This document shows, piece after piece, positions 53,026 through 62,019 of a stretch of 64,000 bases of DNA. The DNA lies in assembly GCF_014274465.1 (NCBI RefSeq), contig NZ_CP060394.1, forward strand, positions 1,426,001 through 1,490,000. Reading direction: 5' to 3'. The notes below the pieces were generated by a model. That model made no database searches, was not told the DNA's origin, and was given only the letters and a program-made list of their open reading frames with translations. The translations under genes and the position numbers were made by a program. Numbering within the stretch: position 1 is the first letter of the stretch; the number at the start of each line of letters is the position of its first letter. This DNA is from Alloacidobacterium dinghuense (GTDB lineage Bacteria; Acidobacteriota; Terriglobia; Terriglobales; Acidobacteriaceae).

Positions 53026-54761
53026 AGCTGATTGACGCTCTGCAAGTGTCCCAATCTCCGGCGGGCGAAGGATGGCCGGAACTCAGGATCTTTCTGGCCT
53101 GCGGCTTTACGCCGCTGCATCTGCATACGTTTCTGGCAGCGCATCTGCGCAGCCGACTTCCTGGCGTCCGGCCGGAGATTCGCACCGGGCTTTTCGGCGA
53201 CTTATTTGGAAACATCGAGCGCCTGAAGTCATCCGAGGCTGATTTGTTGGTTGTTGCATTGGAGTGGAGCGATCTCGACCCGCGGCTCGGCATTCGCAGC
53301 CTCGGCGGCTGGCGGCCGTCAGACGTGGCTGATATCGCACGATTTGCGGAGCTGAACTCCCGGCGCCTGTTGCGCGCGCTTGAAGGCATTTCTCGCGACA
53401 TGACAGCAGTCGTCTCACTACCGACGCTGCCACTTCCGCCCGCCTTTACAACGCGGCCCGTGCAGAGCGGACTGTACGAGAGGCAGCTGGATCGGATGCT
53501 TGCGCAACTCGCTGAATCGTTGTCCGGGCTTTCGGGAGTTCGCATCCTCAACGAACAGAAACTAGCTGCGGTTTCAGCACCCGCAGCGCGGTACGACGTG
53601 AAATCCGATTTGGCGACTGGCTTTCCTTATACACTGGGCCATGCTTCCGCCATGGGAGAACTGCTTGCCTGCCTCATTGAAAACCGAATGCCGATGAAGG
53701 GCCTGATCACTGATTTGGATGACACTCTTTGGTCGGGTATCGTGGGCGACGATGGAGTCGATGCAATCTCATGGAATCTCGATAAACACTCGCAGATGCA
53801 TGGAGTGTATCAGCAATTCCTTTCATCGCTCGCTGCCGCCGGAGTTCTGTTAGGAGTGGCTAGCAAAAACGATGCGGCTACGGTGGCACAGGCATTTGAA
53901 CGCCGTGACATGTTGCTGTCGAAGGAAGATGTGTTCCCGTTTGAAGTGCACTGGTCGCGCAAGTCGGAATCAGTGCGGCGCATTCTGAGTATCTGGAACA
54001 TTGCTGCGGATGCAGTTGTGTTTATCGATGACAACCCTGCAGAGATTGCCGAAGTCGAAGCGGCGTTTCCGGAATTGACCTGTAGGCTCTTTCCAAAGGG
54101 TGATTCGGCCAGGATCCTGACGCTGCTCGAAGAGCTTCGCGACCTGTTCGGCAAACCGGTTATCTCCGAAGAGGACTCGATGCGAATAAGGAGCATCCGC
54201 AATGCGGGAGCATGGCGCGATGCAAGTGACACGTCTGCATCGGCATCGGACGAATTCATCCAGTCCGCCGAGGGGCGCATCTGGTTTGAATGCTCCCATG
54301 CCACCGATGACCTGCGAGCGTTCGAGCTGGTAAATAAAACGAACCAGTTTAATCTGAACGGTAAACGCTATGCCGAGTCTGAATGGCGGCAGTTTCTAGC
54401 CAATCCCGCAGCTTTTCTGCTCACAGCGGCGTACGAGGACAAATTTGGAGCCCTCGGCAAAATCGCCGTCCTGCTAGGAACGAGGTACGCGGACCGCGTC
54501 CACGTGCAAGCCTGGGTGATGAGCTGCCGCGCTTTCTCCCGCCGCATAGAGCACCAGTGCCTGCAGTATCTTTTCGATGAATTTGGGGTAGACCGAGTCA
54601 GCTTTGAATACACCCTGACGCCCCGGAATGGTCCATTGCAGGAGTTTCTGAAATCGCTGGTTGACGGCGCGCTAGAGACGCCTGTATGTCTGACCAAAGA
54701 AATGTTTTTTGCCAAGCGTATTCCTTTGTTTCATCGCGTTGAGGTGAGTGTTCATGTCTGA
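53022..54761 (+). CDS. FkbH-like HAD-superfamily acyltransferase
   Basis: A 579-residue FkbH/OzmB-like protein. A SGNH-like N-terminal domain (about 20-185) precedes the HAD catalytic domain (LITDLDDTLWSGIVGDDG, about 228-245, with the D-x-D-x-T/L-W motif; VVFIDDNPAEIAEVEAAFP, about 340) and a GNAT-like C-terminal domain (LVNKTNQFNLNGKRYAESEW). Characterised members dephosphorylate 1,3-bisphosphoglycerate and load a glyceryl unit onto an ACP. The adjacent ACP fits this role. It overlaps that ACP gene by eight bases. Confidence 0.88.
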   Translation: MKLIDALQVSQSPAGEGWPELRIFLACGFTPLHLHTFLAAHLRSRLPGVRPEIRTGLFGDLFGNIERLKSSEADLLVVALEWSDLDPRLGIRSLGGWRPSDVADIARFAELNSRRLLRALEGISRDMTAVVSLPTLPLPPAFTTRPVQSGLYERQLDRMLAQLAESLSGLSGVRILNEQKLAAVSAPAARYDVKSDLATGFPYTLGHASAMGELLACLIENRMPMKGLITDLDDTLWSGIVGDDGVDAISWNLDKHSQMHGVYQQFLSSLAAAGVLLGVASKNDAATVAQAFERRDMLLSKEDVFPFEVHWSRKSESVRRILSIWNIAADAVVFIDDNPAEIAEVEAAFPELTCRLFPKGDSARILTLLEELRDLFGKPVISEEDSMRIRSIRNAGAWRDASDTSASASDEFIQSAEGRIWFECSHATDDLRAFELVNKTNQFNLNGKRYAESEWRQFLANPAAFLLTAAYEDKFGALGKIAVLLGTRYADRVHVQAWVMSCRAFSRRIEHQCLQYLFDEFGVDRVSFEYTLTPRNGPLQEFLKSLVDGALETPVCLTKEMFFAKRIPLFHRVEVSVHV

Positions 54762-54999
54762 TCAGGAACAACTTCTGATCCGCTGTTTTGCTTCTATCTT
54801 TCCGGGGCTGACGGAAGAAGAGATTCAGAACGCGAGCACAGATTCTGTGGGAATCTGGGACTCGCTTTCTACCGTCACCCTGGCTTCAGTGATACAGGAA
54901 GAGTTCAGCTTGGAGATTGATCCTGAGATCCTTCCGCGTCTGGATTCCTTCGAGGCATTTCACGACTATCTGCTTCGATACAGTGAGCATCAAGCATGA
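54754..54999 (+). CDS. acyl carrier protein
   Basis: An 81-residue acidic ACP-like protein. The phosphopantetheine-attachment Ser lies in IWDSLSTVTLASVIQEEF; the negatively charged helix E-E-I-Q-N and the last helix FEAFHDYLLRYSEH are normal. GAGGTGAG before the ATG at 54754 decides the start; a GTG six bases earlier is possible. It is set between the FkbH-like gene and the acyltransferase, so it most likely carries the unit loaded by FkbH. Confidence 0.85.
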   Translation: MSDQEQLLIRCFASIFPGLTEEEIQNASTDSVGIWDSLSTVTLASVIQEEFSLEIDPEILPRLDSFEAFHDYLLRYSEHQA

Positions 55000-55529
55000 A
55001 AGAGTTCTTTCTGCGTGGTCTTATCAATCGCGCTTCGCAGCAGTTAGCGAGGGCTGTTCCGGGCGCCAGGAGCTTTCGTGTTTCGCTACATCGGATGCGT
55101 GGCGTACACATCGGAAAAAACGTTTGGATCGGCTACGATGTGGTGCTTGACACCTCGCGCCCTTTCGCCATCACGCTGGAAGACGGCTGTGTTCTCAGCC
55201 TGCGCGTCACGGTCCTCGCGCACTTTCGGGAGACTCAGGGAGTGACGATCGGGCGCGATGCATTCATCGGAGCCGGTGCTCTGATTCTGCCCGGCGTTGT
55301 GATCGGGGAGGGCGCGGTGGTCGCTGCCGGCAGCGTAGTTACCCGATCGGTCGCACCGTTCACCATGGTCCAAGGCAATCCGGCGGCTCCGGTGGCCAAA
55401 TGTGGTATTCCACTGGGTCCCACTACCACGATGAAAGAATTTTCACGCAGCCTGCGGCCATTGCCACCTCGCGTCCGGATGCAGGAGACATCGCGCGAGG
55501 AAGCTTTAGCTGGAAAGAGCAGATCGTGA
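54996..55529 (+). CDS. hexapeptide-repeat acyltransferase
   Basis: A 177-residue left-handed beta-helix acyltransferase (GVHIGKNVWIGYDVVLD, GVTIGRDAFIGAGALILPGVVIGEGAVVAAGSVVTRSV, MVQGNPAAPVAKCG). The His of VLAHF and the terminal motif fit sugar O-acetyltransferases. Its start overlaps the ACP stop by four bases (ATGA), so its acyl donor may be the ACP-bound group rather than acetyl-CoA. The end overlaps the next gene (GTGA). Confidence 0.85.
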   Translation: MKEFFLRGLINRASQQLARAVPGARSFRVSLHRMRGVHIGKNVWIGYDVVLDTSRPFAITLEDGCVLSLRVTVLAHFRETQGVTIGRDAFIGAGALILPGVVIGEGAVVAAGSVVTRSVAPFTMVQGNPAAPVAKCGIPLGPTTTMKEFSRSLRPLPPRVRMQETSREEALAGKSRS

Positions 55530-57298
55530 AGCTCGTCGTTCCTTATCTACGTGAGGTTAGGCCTGCCGATGCACGTCTAATCTGCTTAGCCGAGTTTCTC
55601 GGGATTCAGTGCCGGCCGATTTCTCTGACGAAGCCATCTGGAGGCGCTCTCGGGACTGTCGCTTGCGTTCCGGCAGATGACAGATCTTGCCTGGTGATCA
55701 ATCCCGACGTGATCAAGGAATGGACAGACGGAGCAGCACCTGCACAACAGTTTCTTTCATCGCTTACCGCACCATTTCGCACCATGCTGGTGCATGCCGT
55801 GCGTCCAGATCCCTTCCATTCCACGCTCGTTTCGCGTCTTACAATCGGCCGCTTCCATGCCGTGAAGCAGATTCGGGATCACCATGCCGAGTTTGCAGTC
55901 GCATCCGATTCCCGCGACATCTGCGAGGCATTTGCCGGGCTTTCGATCGGCGCTGCCAATGCTGCAACTGACCGGATCTTTGTCGGCGGCAACGGCGCCA
56001 GAAAGCTCATCACCATCGGGGATGGCGCTTTCTTTGCGAGCGCCAGGTTGGAGAACACCGAAATCTTCCTGATCGGCAGCGAAGATGTAGCCGATCTGGA
56101 TTCAGAAGTTTCAGATTCGTGGCTCAGCGATTCGTTTTCCCGGTTTCTCCCCCATGCCATGGCGCTCCGTCACATCTTTGGCGACCGATGCTGGCACCCT
56201 GCTCACAATCACGCCAGCGTGATTGTCGACGATCCGTTGTTGCGTCCCAACTATGGCTTTCTCAATTTCGAGCGTTTGCTGCGGATGATGGAGGAGCATA
56301 ACTTCGGAACGACCATTGCATTTATTCCGCACAACTTCCGCCGGAATTCGAAGCGCGTCGTCCGCCTCTTTTCCGAGCATGCTGATCGCCTGTCGCTCTG
56401 CTTCCACGGGAATGACCACGGCGGTGCCGAGTTTGCCGTCACAGACGCGGCGCTTCTACACGCGATGCTTCACACCGCTGAACAGCGTATGGCAGCACAT
56501 GGCCGGATGACCGGGCTACCCTGTGAGCGTGTCATGGTCTTTCCGCAAGGAAGATTCTCTGTCGAAGCGATGGCCGCACTGCGAATGCACACTTTCGACG
56601 CAGCGATCAACACTGCTGCACATCCCTGGCAGGAGCCTAAGCAACTCACCCTCCGTGAACTAGCGCAACCAGCAGTGTTGCGCTACGCAGCTTTCCCGCT
56701 CTTCACTCGCAGATACAGCATGCAGATGCAGCACGCCGAGATTGCCTTCAGGATCTTCTTTGGGATTCCGCTCCTGCTTGTGGAGCACCACGATATTTTT
56801 GAAAACCCGCAGAATCTGATCGATGCCGTGGGGCGAATCAACCGAGCCGCAGCCGATATTCGTTGGTCAAGCGCTGGCGCAGCAGTTCGGGAATCCATTC
56901 TCTGCCGCCGGGATGATCGTGGCATCCTGAATGTGAAGGCATATGCTGGAACGGTACGCGTAGCTAATCCATCCCATTTGCCTGAACGCGTCCTAGTCGA
57001 GTGGAGTTATCCAGATCACGAGTCTCACGTTGAATCGGTGTACCGCGATGGATTACCATGCCCTGTGATCAAGGCTGACGAACCGGGAGTTCGTGTTTCC
57101 GCTGTTCTCGATCCGGGGATGTCGGCTCTTTTCTCGATTCGATACCGCCGTCCCGACACCTCATTGGTCCATCCTGGTTTTCGCTACAACACGCGGGCTA
57201 TTGTTCGCCGAAGACTTTCGGAAATTCGAGACAACTACATCAGCAAGAGTCCCTCGCTTTTGGCTGCTGTCAAAATTCTGCAGGGTCACCTGCACTAG
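55526..57298 (+). CDS. large protein with a NodB-like polysaccharide-deacetylase domain and unknown flanks
   Basis: About 590 residues. Residues about 240-430 resemble a CE4/NodB deacetylase: ASVIVDDPLLRP (metal-binding Asp pair), LSLCFHGNDHGGAEF (His-x3-His), and VMVFPQGRFSVEAM. The first 230 residues have no assignable family (LICLAEFLGIQCRPI, FVGGNGARKLITIGDG), and the last 130 look beta-rich. GTG 55526 overlaps the acyltransferase stop; the earlier in-frame extension crosses that gene and is rejected. It may deacetylate sugar residues of the polymer. Confidence 0.65.
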   Translation: MKLVVPYLREVRPADARLICLAEFLGIQCRPISLTKPSGGALGTVACVPADDRSCLVINPDVIKEWTDGAAPAQQFLSSLTAPFRTMLVHAVRPDPFHSTLVSRLTIGRFHAVKQIRDHHAEFAVASDSRDICEAFAGLSIGAANAATDRIFVGGNGARKLITIGDGAFFASARLENTEIFLIGSEDVADLDSEVSDSWLSDSFSRFLPHAMALRHIFGDRCWHPAHNHASVIVDDPLLRPNYGFLNFERLLRMMEEHNFGTTIAFIPHNFRRNSKRVVRLFSEHADRLSLCFHGNDHGGAEFAVTDAALLHAMLHTAEQRMAAHGRMTGLPCERVMVFPQGRFSVEAMAALRMHTFDAAINTAAHPWQEPKQLTLRELAQPAVLRYAAFPLFTRRYSMQMQHAEIAFRIFFGIPLLLVEHHDIFENPQNLIDAVGRINRAAADIRWSSAGAAVRESILCRRDDRGILNVKAYAGTVRVANPSHLPERVLVEWSYPDHESHVESVYRDGLPCPVIKADEPGVRVSAVLDPGMSALFSIRYRRPDTSLVHPGFRYNTRAIVRRRLSEIRDNYISKSPSLLAAVKILQGHLH

Positions 57299-57367
57299 AA
57301 CGAATAGGCTTGACTATTTAGGCATGCGTCAAGCGAACTCAATTCCTACTGCCACGAGAGTGTTCAC

Positions 57368-58633
57368 GTGACACTGACAAAGAAAAAGATTCTGATCATC
57401 GTCGAGAACTTGCCTGTGCCATTTGACAGCCGCGTCTGGAAAGAAGCACGCGCGCTTCATCAGCACGGATACGAGGTGAGCGTGCTCAGTCCGCGAGGCA
57501 AGGGCTATCGGCAGACTCACGAAATCCTTGAGGGGATTTACGTCTATCGGCACCCCATGCCAAAGGAGGCCAGCCGACCCATCGGCTACCTGTGGGAGTA
57601 TGCATGTGCGTTGTTCTGGGAATTTTTGTTTTCCTGGTGGATATTTCTCACGCGCGGGTTCCATGTGATTCAGGGCTGCAATCCACCGGATGATATTTTT
57701 CTGGTGGCCCTGCCCTTCCGCCTGTTTGGGGTGAAGTACATTTTCGATCAACATGACGCTGGTCCGGAACTGTATCACTCCAAATATGAAAGAAAGGACT
57801 TCTTTTACCGCGCTCAGGTCTGGCTGGAGCGCCTGACGTATCGGGCCAGTCACGTTGTCATTGCTACGAATTCCAGCTATCGAGACCTGGCGCTGACTCG
57901 CGGAGGAATAAGACCGGACGACATGTTTGTAGTGCGCAATGGACCCGACTTGGAAACATTCCGCCTAGTTCCTCCCGATCCTACGTTGAAGCATGGGCAG
58001 AAATTCCTTGTCGGCTATGTTGGGACGATGAGTGATCAAGACGGGCTCGAAATCCTGCTGGAGGTGGCCGCTCGTATCAAAGCGTCCGGTCGCACGGATG
58101 TGCATTTCACTTGTGTGGGTGGCGGCCCGGGTCTTGCAGGATTGCGTCAGATGGTCAAGCAAATGAACCTGGCAGACATGGTGGATTTCACCGGGCGCGT
58201 CCCGGATGAGCACCTGCTGCGCGTGCTGTCCACGGCCGATGTCTGCGTCAATCCCGACAAGCCCTGCGAGATGAATGATATCTCCACGATGATCAAGATT
58301 ATGGAGTACATGGCTTTAGGCAAGCCCATCGTGCAGTTCGATCTCCGGGAAGGACGGTTCAGTGCCGGCGAGGCTTCTCTTTACGCACGGGCCGATCTAG
58401 GTGCCGAGGATTTCGCCGCCAAAATCCTGTGGCTCCTCGACCATCCCGAGGAACGCACCAGAATGGGCGGTCTGGGACGCGACCGCGTGGCAAATCAGCT
58501 CGCCTGGGAGTTTTCTGTGCCTAACTTGCTGAAGGCCTATGACCGCGCATTTTCAAAGCGGATCGGATGGACATTGCAGGGGCGCGCGGTCACCTCCGCC
58601 TCGCGAAAGGAACAGGTAGAAAGGGCACAATGA
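57368..58633 (+). CDS. GT4-family glycosyltransferase
   Basis: A 421-residue GT-B transferase. KKILIIVENLPVPFDSRVWKEARAL is the typical N-terminus for EPS-locus GT4 enzymes. The C-terminal half has FLVGYVGTMSDQDGLEILLEVA, FTCVGGGPGLAGLRQMV, and MIKIMEYMALGKPIVQFD. A GTG start is used. The stop overlaps the start of the flavoprotein gene (ATGA). The sugar is unknown. Confidence 0.9.
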   Translation: MTLTKKKILIIVENLPVPFDSRVWKEARALHQHGYEVSVLSPRGKGYRQTHEILEGIYVYRHPMPKEASRPIGYLWEYACALFWEFLFSWWIFLTRGFHVIQGCNPPDDIFLVALPFRLFGVKYIFDQHDAGPELYHSKYERKDFFYRAQVWLERLTYRASHVVIATNSSYRDLALTRGGIRPDDMFVVRNGPDLETFRLVPPDPTLKHGQKFLVGYVGTMSDQDGLEILLEVAARIKASGRTDVHFTCVGGGPGLAGLRQMVKQMNLADMVDFTGRVPDEHLLRVLSTADVCVNPDKPCEMNDISTMIKIMEYMALGKPIVQFDLREGRFSAGEASLYARADLGAEDFAAKILWLLDHPEERTRMGGLGRDRVANQLAWEFSVPNLLKAYDRAFSKRIGWTLQGRAVTSASRKEQVERAQ

Positions 58634-59916
58634 AGCAAGATAAGTTATCATCCACCAAAGCCGTCGAGCTGGCCATAATCGGGGCCGGACCGTATGGCCT
58701 CTCGATCGCAGCCCACCTGGGCGCGCGTGATATTCCGTTCCGGATCTTTGGTGATCCCATGAGCGCTTGGTCAAAACAGATGCCCAAGGGAATGCATCTG
58801 AAATCCGAAGGGTTTGCGTCGTCCCTATCCGACCCGCATTCGGAATTTACGCTTCGCCACTTCTGCGAAGAAAGAGGACTGCCGTACGCGGACACTGGTC
58901 TCCCAGTGTCTCTGGAGACATTCGTTACTTACGGGCTCGAGTTCCAGAAGCGATTCGCACCGGCTCTGGAGCAGAAGACCGTTATTTCTATCCGCCAAGC
59001 TCCTTCCGGCTTTGAGCTGCAGCTGGACAATGGCGAGACGTTTTTTGCGCGCCGCGTTATCATGGCCGCCGGCATAGTGCCGTTCGCGCATATACCAGTT
59101 CCGCTTTCGGAACTTCCGCGCGGTTACGCCAGCCACAGCTCGGAGCACAGCGACCTTGAGAAGTTCCGCGGGCAGCACGTCATCGTAGTGGGCGGAGGGG
59201 CTTCGGCTCTAGACTTGGCGGCTTTGCTGCACGAGGCGGGAGCGAATGTCGAGGTGGTGGCCCGCACTTCCGTCATCCGTTTTCACGATCCGCCGCAGCC
59301 GCGCTCGCTGAAAGAACGCATTGTGCGACCGACTACGGGACTCGGCGCCGGTATGCAACTGCTGTTCTATGTGAAGGCTCCACGGGTTTTCCGGCTTCTG
59401 CCGCGAAAGATCAGGATTGATCGTCTTCGAAAGACACTCGGACCGGCTCCAGGCTGGTTTATCCGCGACCGCGTCGCAGGAAAGGTGCCTCTGCGCCTGG
59501 AAGTTAAGATCTCCAGTGCCACTGTGCAGCAGAACCACGTTACCCTGAACTTGACCGACCGTCAGAACGGAAATCAGACCGTAGTAGCCGACCATGTGAT
59601 CGCAGCTACCGGCTACCGGGTTGACTTGGAGCGCCTGCAATTTCTCGACCCCGCATTGCGGGGCAGGATTCAGACCATCGAAGGAGCACCCGCTCTCTCC
59701 GACACCTTCGAATCCTCGGTTCCCGGGCTCTATTTCATTGGCGTGAGCGCCGCCAGCACGTTCGGTCCATTGATGCGTTTTGCCTGTGGGGCCGATTTTA
59801 CTGCGCGCCATCTCTCGTCGCACTTGGGCCGCCGGCTTGGCCATTCCTTGGTGAAAAGCAAGAAAAAGGGGCATAGTCCAGATCTTCCGACGAACCTGAC
59901 ACCGTCCTCTTACTGA
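58630..59916 (+). CDS. FAD/NAD(P)-dependent monooxygenase-like flavoprotein
   Basis: About 428 residues, with a FAD-binding motif at the start (LAIIGAGPYGLSIAAHLG, about 14-30) and a NADPH-like motif (VIVVGGGASALDLAALLHEAGANVEVV, about 180-205). The FMO/SidA-like topology is clear (DPMSAWSKQMPKGMHLKSEG, ATGYRVD). Such enzymes hydroxylate or oxidise small amines or sugars; the substrate is not predictable. It is translationally coupled to the GT4 gene and lies before the ATP-grasp gene, so it may form an oxidised or N-hydroxylated substituent. Confidence 0.75.
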   Translation: MKQDKLSSTKAVELAIIGAGPYGLSIAAHLGARDIPFRIFGDPMSAWSKQMPKGMHLKSEGFASSLSDPHSEFTLRHFCEERGLPYADTGLPVSLETFVTYGLEFQKRFAPALEQKTVISIRQAPSGFELQLDNGETFFARRVIMAAGIVPFAHIPVPLSELPRGYASHSSEHSDLEKFRGQHVIVVGGGASALDLAALLHEAGANVEVVARTSVIRFHDPPQPRSLKERIVRPTTGLGAGMQLLFYVKAPRVFRLLPRKIRIDRLRKTLGPAPGWFIRDRVAGKVPLRLEVKISSATVQQNHVTLNLTDRQNGNQTVVADHVIAATGYRVDLERLQFLDPALRGRIQTIEGAPALSDTFESSVPGLYFIGVSAASTFGPLMRFACGADFTARHLSSHLGRRLGHSLVKSKKKGHSPDLPTNLTPSSY

Positions 59917-59917
59917 T

Positions 59918-59963
59918 AAATTCAGATGGAAGAAAGACAGAGAAATTCAGATGCAAGAAAGAC
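59918..59963 (+). repeat. 25-bp-period tandem repeat over the ATP-grasp start
   Basis: The segment AAATTCAGATG followed by (G/C)AAGAAAGAC occurs at 59918-59938 and 59943-59963. The second copy contains the ATG at 59951 used as start. The first contains an ATG in another frame. The period of 25 puts the two ATGs out of phase. Confidence 0.75.
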
Positions 59964-61306
59964 TTCGGAATCTGCGCCGGGATTCATTAGCAGATCCGTG
60001 CATCCTGCTGACCGACACTAATCGCTGGCCCGTCGTCCCCCGGCTAGCAATGAGGTTTGAGAAGCTCGGCGCCAAGGTGGCAGTGCTGTGCGCCACTCCC
60101 GGTCATCCGGTAGAGAGTCTCCGCGAGCGCGTGCAGATCTTTTCCTACAGTGGTTTTCAGCCACTGTCTTCGTTGCGTATGGCTGTCGAGACATTCCGTC
60201 CGGACATCATAATTCCCGCATGTGATCGCAGTGTGCAGCATCTGCACGAACTGCATGGGGCATGCCAGGCAGAAGACGGCAGGGCCGCGCTATCGATGTC
60301 GCTGCTGATCGAACGGTCTCTCGGTTCGCCGCAGAGTTTCTCTATTGTTTCCAATCGTTATGCGCTGCTACAGACCGCCCTCGAAGAAGGCATTCGAGTG
60401 CCGAAGCTTCTTGCGATTAATGAAGTTTCAGATCTAGAACATTTGAGCGCCGAGATCCCGGCGCCTTGGGTCATTAAGACTGATGGAACGTGGGGAGGCC
60501 GAGGCGTGCGCGTGGCTTACAGTCTCGCGGAAGCCGGCCAGTGCCTCCGTGAGTTGACAAGTAGACCTGATGCGCTTCAGTTAATGAAGCGCATGTCCCT
60601 GAATCGCGACCGCGACTGGGTCTATCTGGATTGGAGCCGTCCGCGTCCGGCGGTCGTAGCTCAGGCGTTTATCCCGGGGCGCCCAGCCAATTGCGCGGCG
60701 GTTTGTCGCGATGGCGAAGTGTTGGCGGTGATCGCCGTCGAGGTCATCCAGTCCCAGGGGCCGACAGGACCCGCCACGATCGTCCAAGTGGTTCCCGGCG
60801 GCGAAATGATGCAAGCGGCCGAGCGCATCGCGCGACGCCTTCGGCTCTCAGGGTTCTTCGGCCTCGATTTCGTGATCGAAGAGCGCACTGGCGCAACATA
60901 CCTCATTGAGATGAATCCGCGCTGCACTCCCCCCTGTCCGTTGCCGCTGGGCGAGAGCCGCGATTTAGTTGCCGCTTTCTGGTCTCATCTGAAGGAGCAG
61001 CCCATGCCGCACACTGTGAGCGTGACGGACAAGAGCCGGATCGCTTATTTTCCGCAGGCCTCACTCCGCGCGCCAGATGCACCCGATACCATTTTGAGCA
61101 GCAGCTTTGTCGACATTCCGGCGGAAGAGCCCAATCTGGTACACCAACTTCGGAATCCCTGGGTGGGACGCAGCCTCCTGGGCCGTTTTCTCGACTGGAT
61201 CAGGCAACGACTGGTGCGGGAAGAGTCAACCTGCACAACCCGTACAGTTCTCTTCGAAAGAGCCATGGAAATCCAGCCCACCACCGTGGCCGATCTCGAT
61301 GTCTGA
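59951..61306 (+). CDS. ATP-grasp ligase-like protein
   Basis: A 451-residue ATP-grasp protein. The pre-ATP-grasp part has DPCILLTDTNRWPVV and ETFRPDIIIPACDRSVQHL. The ATP-grasp fold includes WVIKTDGTWGGRGVRVAYS, GFFGLDFVIEERTGATYLIEMNPRCTPP, with the Mg-binding E-x-N-P-R sequence. Such ligases form amide or ester links between carboxylates and amines. In this setting an amino-acid or other amide on a uronic acid is plausible but not shown. A stretch past the core (about 350-450) is of unknown role. GGAAGAAAGACAGAG precedes the ATG. Confidence 0.8.
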   Translation: MQERLRNLRRDSLADPCILLTDTNRWPVVPRLAMRFEKLGAKVAVLCATPGHPVESLRERVQIFSYSGFQPLSSLRMAVETFRPDIIIPACDRSVQHLHELHGACQAEDGRAALSMSLLIERSLGSPQSFSIVSNRYALLQTALEEGIRVPKLLAINEVSDLEHLSAEIPAPWVIKTDGTWGGRGVRVAYSLAEAGQCLRELTSRPDALQLMKRMSLNRDRDWVYLDWSRPRPAVVAQAFIPGRPANCAAVCRDGEVLAVIAVEVIQSQGPTGPATIVQVVPGGEMMQAAERIARRLRLSGFFGLDFVIEERTGATYLIEMNPRCTPPCPLPLGESRDLVAAFWSHLKEQPMPHTVSVTDKSRIAYFPQASLRAPDAPDTILSSSFVDIPAEEPNLVHQLRNPWVGRSLLGRFLDWIRQRLVREESTCTTRTVLFERAMEIQPTTVADLDV

Positions 61307-61364
61307 CAATAGTCGATCGGTCCTCGCCCAGGTCGCGGTCTCTCCCCTGGAATAGGCAGAAGAT

Positions 61365-61916
61365 ATGCGTTTCACTGAAGCCAGTATTCCCGGCGTCTGG
61401 ACGATCGATCCGGACCCTCGCGAGGATGAGCGCGGCCGCTTTTTTCGAGCCTGGTGTGCCAGGGAGTTTGCGGAACGCGGCATCGCCTTTGCTCCGGTTC
61501 AAGCCAATATGGGATTCAGCTTGCAAGGGGGCACGATTCGCGGCATGCATTATCAGGTTGAGCCGGCGCTCGAGGCCAAGCTGGTCCGTTGCACTCGCGG
61601 AGCCATATTCGATGTGGCACTCGATCTCAGGTCTAACTCTCTAACCTTCCGGCAGTGGATCGGCGTCGAGTTGTCGGCTGTCAATGGTCGCATGCTCCTG
61701 GTGCCTGAAGGCTGCGCCCACGGCTACCAGACGCTTGAGGATGAAACAGAAATGCACTATATGACCTCAGCAGTCTACATGCCAAGTGCGGCCCGCGGCG
61801 TGCGTTTCGATGACCCCGCCTTCGGCATTGAATGGCCGCTGCCGGCAACCGCTATTTCTAAGCAGGACCGCGATTGGCCTTTGATCGCGACGCACACCAC
61901 AATCGCGAAGCTCTGA
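61365..61916 (+). CDS. dTDP-4-dehydrorhamnose 3,5-epimerase-like enzyme (RmlC family)
   Basis: A 183-residue cupin of the RmlC family. FRAWCAREFAERGI and FSLQGGTIRGMHYQVEPALEAKLVRCTRGAIFDVALDLR hold the catalytic His (GMHYQ) and the Lys/Arg surround; LVPEGCAHGYQTLED, with the conserved PxGxAHG block, follows. It may epimerise a 4-keto sugar nucleotide for L-rhamnose or another deoxysugar. RmlA, RmlB and RmlD are not in this window, so the pathway could use genes elsewhere. Confidence 0.85.
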   Translation: MRFTEASIPGVWTIDPDPREDERGRFFRAWCAREFAERGIAFAPVQANMGFSLQGGTIRGMHYQVEPALEAKLVRCTRGAIFDVALDLRSNSLTFRQWIGVELSAVNGRMLLVPEGCAHGYQTLEDETEMHYMTSAVYMPSAARGVRFDDPAFGIEWPLPATAISKQDRDWPLIATHTTIAKL

Positions 61917-62019
61917 ACCGGCGCAGCTTCGGGGCGGAAATTCGCCGCATTTGCAACGGCCGTCAATCGCACAAATTCCTTCGATCCGAGGTTGTCGGAT
62001 CCAGTCCGAGGAACTCCTT

